Below, piece by piece: positions 32,762-34,456 of a stretch of 34,456 nucleotides of DNA; positions within the stretch are counted from its first letter, which is position 1, and each line of letters opens with the position of its first letter. The stretch lies in the NCBI GenBank assembly GCA_022822275.1, contig JAJEBZ010000121.1, forward strand, positions 1 to 34,456, read 5' to 3'. This DNA comes from Candidatus Poribacteria bacterium (GTDB lineage: Bacteria; Poribacteria; WGA-4E; WGA-3G). Made by a program: the position numbers and the translations under genes. Under the pieces are notes generated by a model. It saw only the letters and a program-made list of their open reading frames with translations. It made no database searches and was not told the DNA's origin.

Positions 32762-32791
32762 ACACAAGTGCCTATAAAAAGACACTTGTGT
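32762..32791 (-). terminator. Intrinsic terminator of the Ig-like protein gene
   Basis: ACACAAGTG pairs with CACTTGTGT around an A-rich loop. On the minus strand it is followed by TTTTTCC. It shares about 28 of 30 bases with the terminator at 31689-31716, so one is a duplicate of the other. Confidence 0.75.
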
Positions 32792-32811
32792 GTAAAAAAG
32801 ATAAATGACAG

Positions 32812-33999
32812 TTAGAAATCATCTTCAGGTACACGGAAGTCCGAAAAATCTTCGTCCTCCCATTTATCGTTCACGCTAAAATCATCTAAATTATTTACCT
32901 CTAAGGATATAAGTGCCTGTACCCTAAAGACATCATTACGATTCCATCCGTTATTCCTTCGAACGGATGTATGTGAGTCAGAGAAAGACTTATTTACAGG
33001 CTCACCCTTCGCTACATCCCCTTGAATAAAAATTGGATCCGCACTATACTCTGTAGAGATCCAGGTAGCATGCTTTCTGCCTATATCATTTGGATTGATA
33101 CGGACGACACTATATGAAAAACGGATAGTATAGCGTTTACTTTCATCTGTACGATTATATAGCCACGCGTAAGCACTAGCATAGTTGCCCTTGTGAGGGG
33201 GAAAATCAAAAGGCCGTTCTATATCTTCCCACCCTATACTTGACACCTCAACACATCCAGTTACACCTGTATTTGTTGTCTCATACACAGTCAACGTATA
33301 AGACGCGGCTGCCGAAGGAGCACCAGTCCACGGGAAAGCGATAGCAGTTATCGTATAATCTGTCCCGCATGGTGCCCCAGTAAGCCCATTAACGGTAAAC
33401 CACGCTTGCTGGAGATTGGGGTATTCCTCATAACCGTAATAGGTGTCATAATATTCACCATCAACGTACAATTTAACATAATGATATGGTTCTGACACTA
33501 ATACATAAGCGTGATGCGGTATATTATCAACATGCTCATACGGGATAGACGGCCGTTCCCACGGGAGTCCACCTCCAGGGCGTATCTCTAAAATTTCAAA
33601 AGTGTAGACAGTGAGCGTATAGGTAGCAGTATCTAAGACACTCGGATTTTCAGCTGTGCCAATTGACAAGGCTTCTGCCCTTATTATATAAGTTGTTCCT
33701 GTCCTGCTTCCAGTAAGATTACTAAAACCGTAATAGGCTTCTGTATCTTCTGGTTTACCACCCTCATTAGTTCCTACGTAAACACCGTCAACATACCAAC
33801 TTACCGCATAATACGGTTCGTCGGTACTTAAACTTGCACCGTGGGGTAGATAATCATACCAAGAGTCATAATATACTTCAATTGAGGATCCGTCTGCTGG
33901 ATCCATTTCTACAATTTCAAAGGCATAAGAGTTACTTACATAACTGATGCAAATGAATAGGATCGTGAGTGCGATTAGGGTTGACTTGAACTTAAACAT
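32812..33999 (-). CDS. Secreted protein with two tandem Ig-like domains
   Basis: A 395-residue protein I cannot name. The signal peptide is about residues 1-26 (LIALTILFICISYVSNSYA). Two homologous Tyr-rich beta-sandwich-like repeats follow. The first begins FEIVEMDPADG (27) and ends TATYTLTVY; the second begins FEILEIRPGGG (about 132) and ends AASYTLTVY. Each contains a YVDGxY strand and an N/VxGLTGxxxGTxYxI block. A third, unrelated beta-rich domain occupies about 250-375, and the tail is acidic (EDEDFSDFRVPEDDF). It is probably extracellular or periplasmic. AAGGAG lies 7 bases upstream of the ATG. Confidence 0.8.
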   Translation of the reverse strand: MFKFKSTLIALTILFICISYVSNSYAFEIVEMDPADGSSIEVYYDSWYDYLPHGASLSTDEPYYAVSWYVDGVYVGTNEGGKPEDTEAYYGFSNLTGSRTGTTYIIRAEALSIGTAENPSVLDTATYTLTVYTFEILEIRPGGGLPWERPSIPYEHVDNIPHHAYVLVSEPYHYVKLYVDGEYYDTYYGYEEYPNLQQAWFTVNGLTGAPCGTDYTITAIAFPWTGAPSAAASYTLTVYETTNTGVTGCVEVSSIGWEDIERPFDFPPHKGNYASAYAWLYNRTDESKRYTIRFSYSVVRINPNDIGRKHATWISTEYSADPIFIQGDVAKGEPVNKSFSDSHTSVRRNNGWNRNDVFRVQALISLEVNNLDDFSVNDKWEDEDFSDFRVPEDDF

Positions 34000-34043
34000 T
34001 TTTATCTCCTTTTGGCACTACATATTAGTGCCGGATTTTAAAT

Positions 34044-34060
34044 CAACGTCTGGGACGTTG
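34044..34060 (+). repeat. Small hairpin with T-run, upstream of the Ig-like gene
   Basis: CAACGTC pairs with GACGTTG around TGG, followed by GTTTTT on the plus strand. No plus-strand gene precedes it, so it is more likely another short dyad repeat than a working terminator. Confidence 0.35.
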
Positions 34061-34191
34061 GTTTTTCCTGCTGATTGAAATCAATAGGTGGAACGTTAGG
34101 AGATGTACTCTATTTTAGCACGTCTCCTGTTTGTGTGTAAACAAAAAACAAACATTATATCGTTGAGGTGGTAGTAGCGTCTTTTCTGTTT

Positions 34192-34456
34192 CTAATTCGG
34201 CAGAGACACACCGAAATGCTCCCGCACTTTTCTGACGATGGCGCGTTTTCGAGACTTCGCTGTGTTTTCAGGGACGCCTAACTTTTCGCCAATCTCAGCG
34301 GATGTCCATTTCTCTATCCACAATTCAACGACATCTCTATAGATAGGGTCCATTGCATCTATTACTTCAAACACCTCGTTGTAGCGAAGTTCCTTGCATG
34401 CTTCCTGATCTAAGGCAGCCGCGTGCTGTTCTTGTGCGGTTACCAATAAATCTTGG
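34192..34456 (-). CDS. Sigma factor C-terminal region (cut by window end)
   Basis: The frame stays open to the window edge (codons for QDLLVTAQEQ precede the first in-frame start), so this is the 3' part of a longer gene. The visible 88 residues hold a sigma-70 region 4-type helix-turn-helix: VIDAMDPIYRDVVELWIEKWTSAEIGEKLGVPENTAKSRKRAIVRKVREHFG. Region 2 would lie outside the window. An ECF-type sigma factor is most likely; a LuxR/SARP-like regulator with a similar helix-turn-helix is possible. Confidence 0.75.
   Translation of the reverse strand, partial: QDLLVTAQEQHAAALDQEACKELRYNEVFEVIDAMDPIYRDVVELWIEKWTSAEIGEKLGVPENTAKSRKRAIVRKVREHFGVSLPN

Noticed and set aside
31689-32791. Direct repeats flanking the TolB-like gene as ends of a mobile element
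   Set aside because: Both copies form hairpins followed by T-runs on the minus strand immediately past minus-strand genes, so duplicated terminators explain them.
1-34456. Avoidance of GAATTC expected from an EcoRI-like system
   Set aside because: By eye I found about 12 GAATTC sites (for example 657, 1396, 6110, 7141, 13664, 20079, 23545, 27108), close to a rough base-composition expectation of about ten. None falls within the R-M genes themselves, but that region is short.

Overview
The window looks like chromosomal DNA of an uncultured Gram-negative bacterium. It encodes a TonB-dependent outer-membrane receptor, a type II secretion-type pseudopilin with a prepilin peptidase, several ECF sigma factors and many secreted beta-propeller-type proteins. 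Intergenic DNA is crowded with short inverted-repeat elements. A complete Pup/UBact-proteasome operon in such a background fits the candidate phyla reported to carry UBact. My best guess is Candidatus Poribacteria or a relative, but there is no rRNA gene here to prove it.

Layout. 1-735: gene-free, packed with TATAAACATA-flanked palindromes, part of it bounded by 16-bp inverted repeats. 736-7557 (all minus): a cupin, glucose-6-phosphate isomerase, an NtrY-like kinase with an NtrC-like sigma-54 activator, a GspG-like pseudopilin, a prepilin peptidase and a small antitoxin-like protein. 7558-8027: nested repeat elements and a strong promoter. 8028-11385 (all plus): a five-gene cluster of Nudix hydrolase (apparently leaderless), sugar mutarotase, coiled-coil protein, TIM-barrel isomerase/epimerase and SAM methyltransferase. 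11648-14611 (minus): TonB receptor. 15171-18251 (minus): a sigma factor fused through one membrane segment to a large BNR/sortilin-like propeller.

18654-27452 (all minus) is the centre of interest. In transcription order it reads ATPase (Mpa/ARC), Dop, UBact/Pup, PrcB, PrcA, then PafA, which is the canonical pupylation order. Between prcA and pafA sits an AT-rich restriction-modification pair: an adenine methyltransferase with D12-like motifs and an EcoRI-family endonuclease. The UBact tag ends in Gly-Glu, so it should be ready for ligation without deamidation. A truncated intergenic repeat marks the prcA/methyltransferase border and supplies the prcA stop codon.

27815-34456: an ECF sigma factor, an unrecognised protein with an operator-like upstream region, a repeat-rich spacer, an orphan sensor kinase (plus), a TolB-like propeller protein, a secreted protein with two tandem Ig-like domains, and the C-terminal end of another sigma factor cut by the window edge.

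The two most unusual systems are the UBact-proteasome operon carrying an EcoRI-like R-M cassette and the one-polypeptide sigma factor/transmembrane/propeller protein. Several repeat families recur across the window, some ending exactly at stop codons of neighbouring genes.
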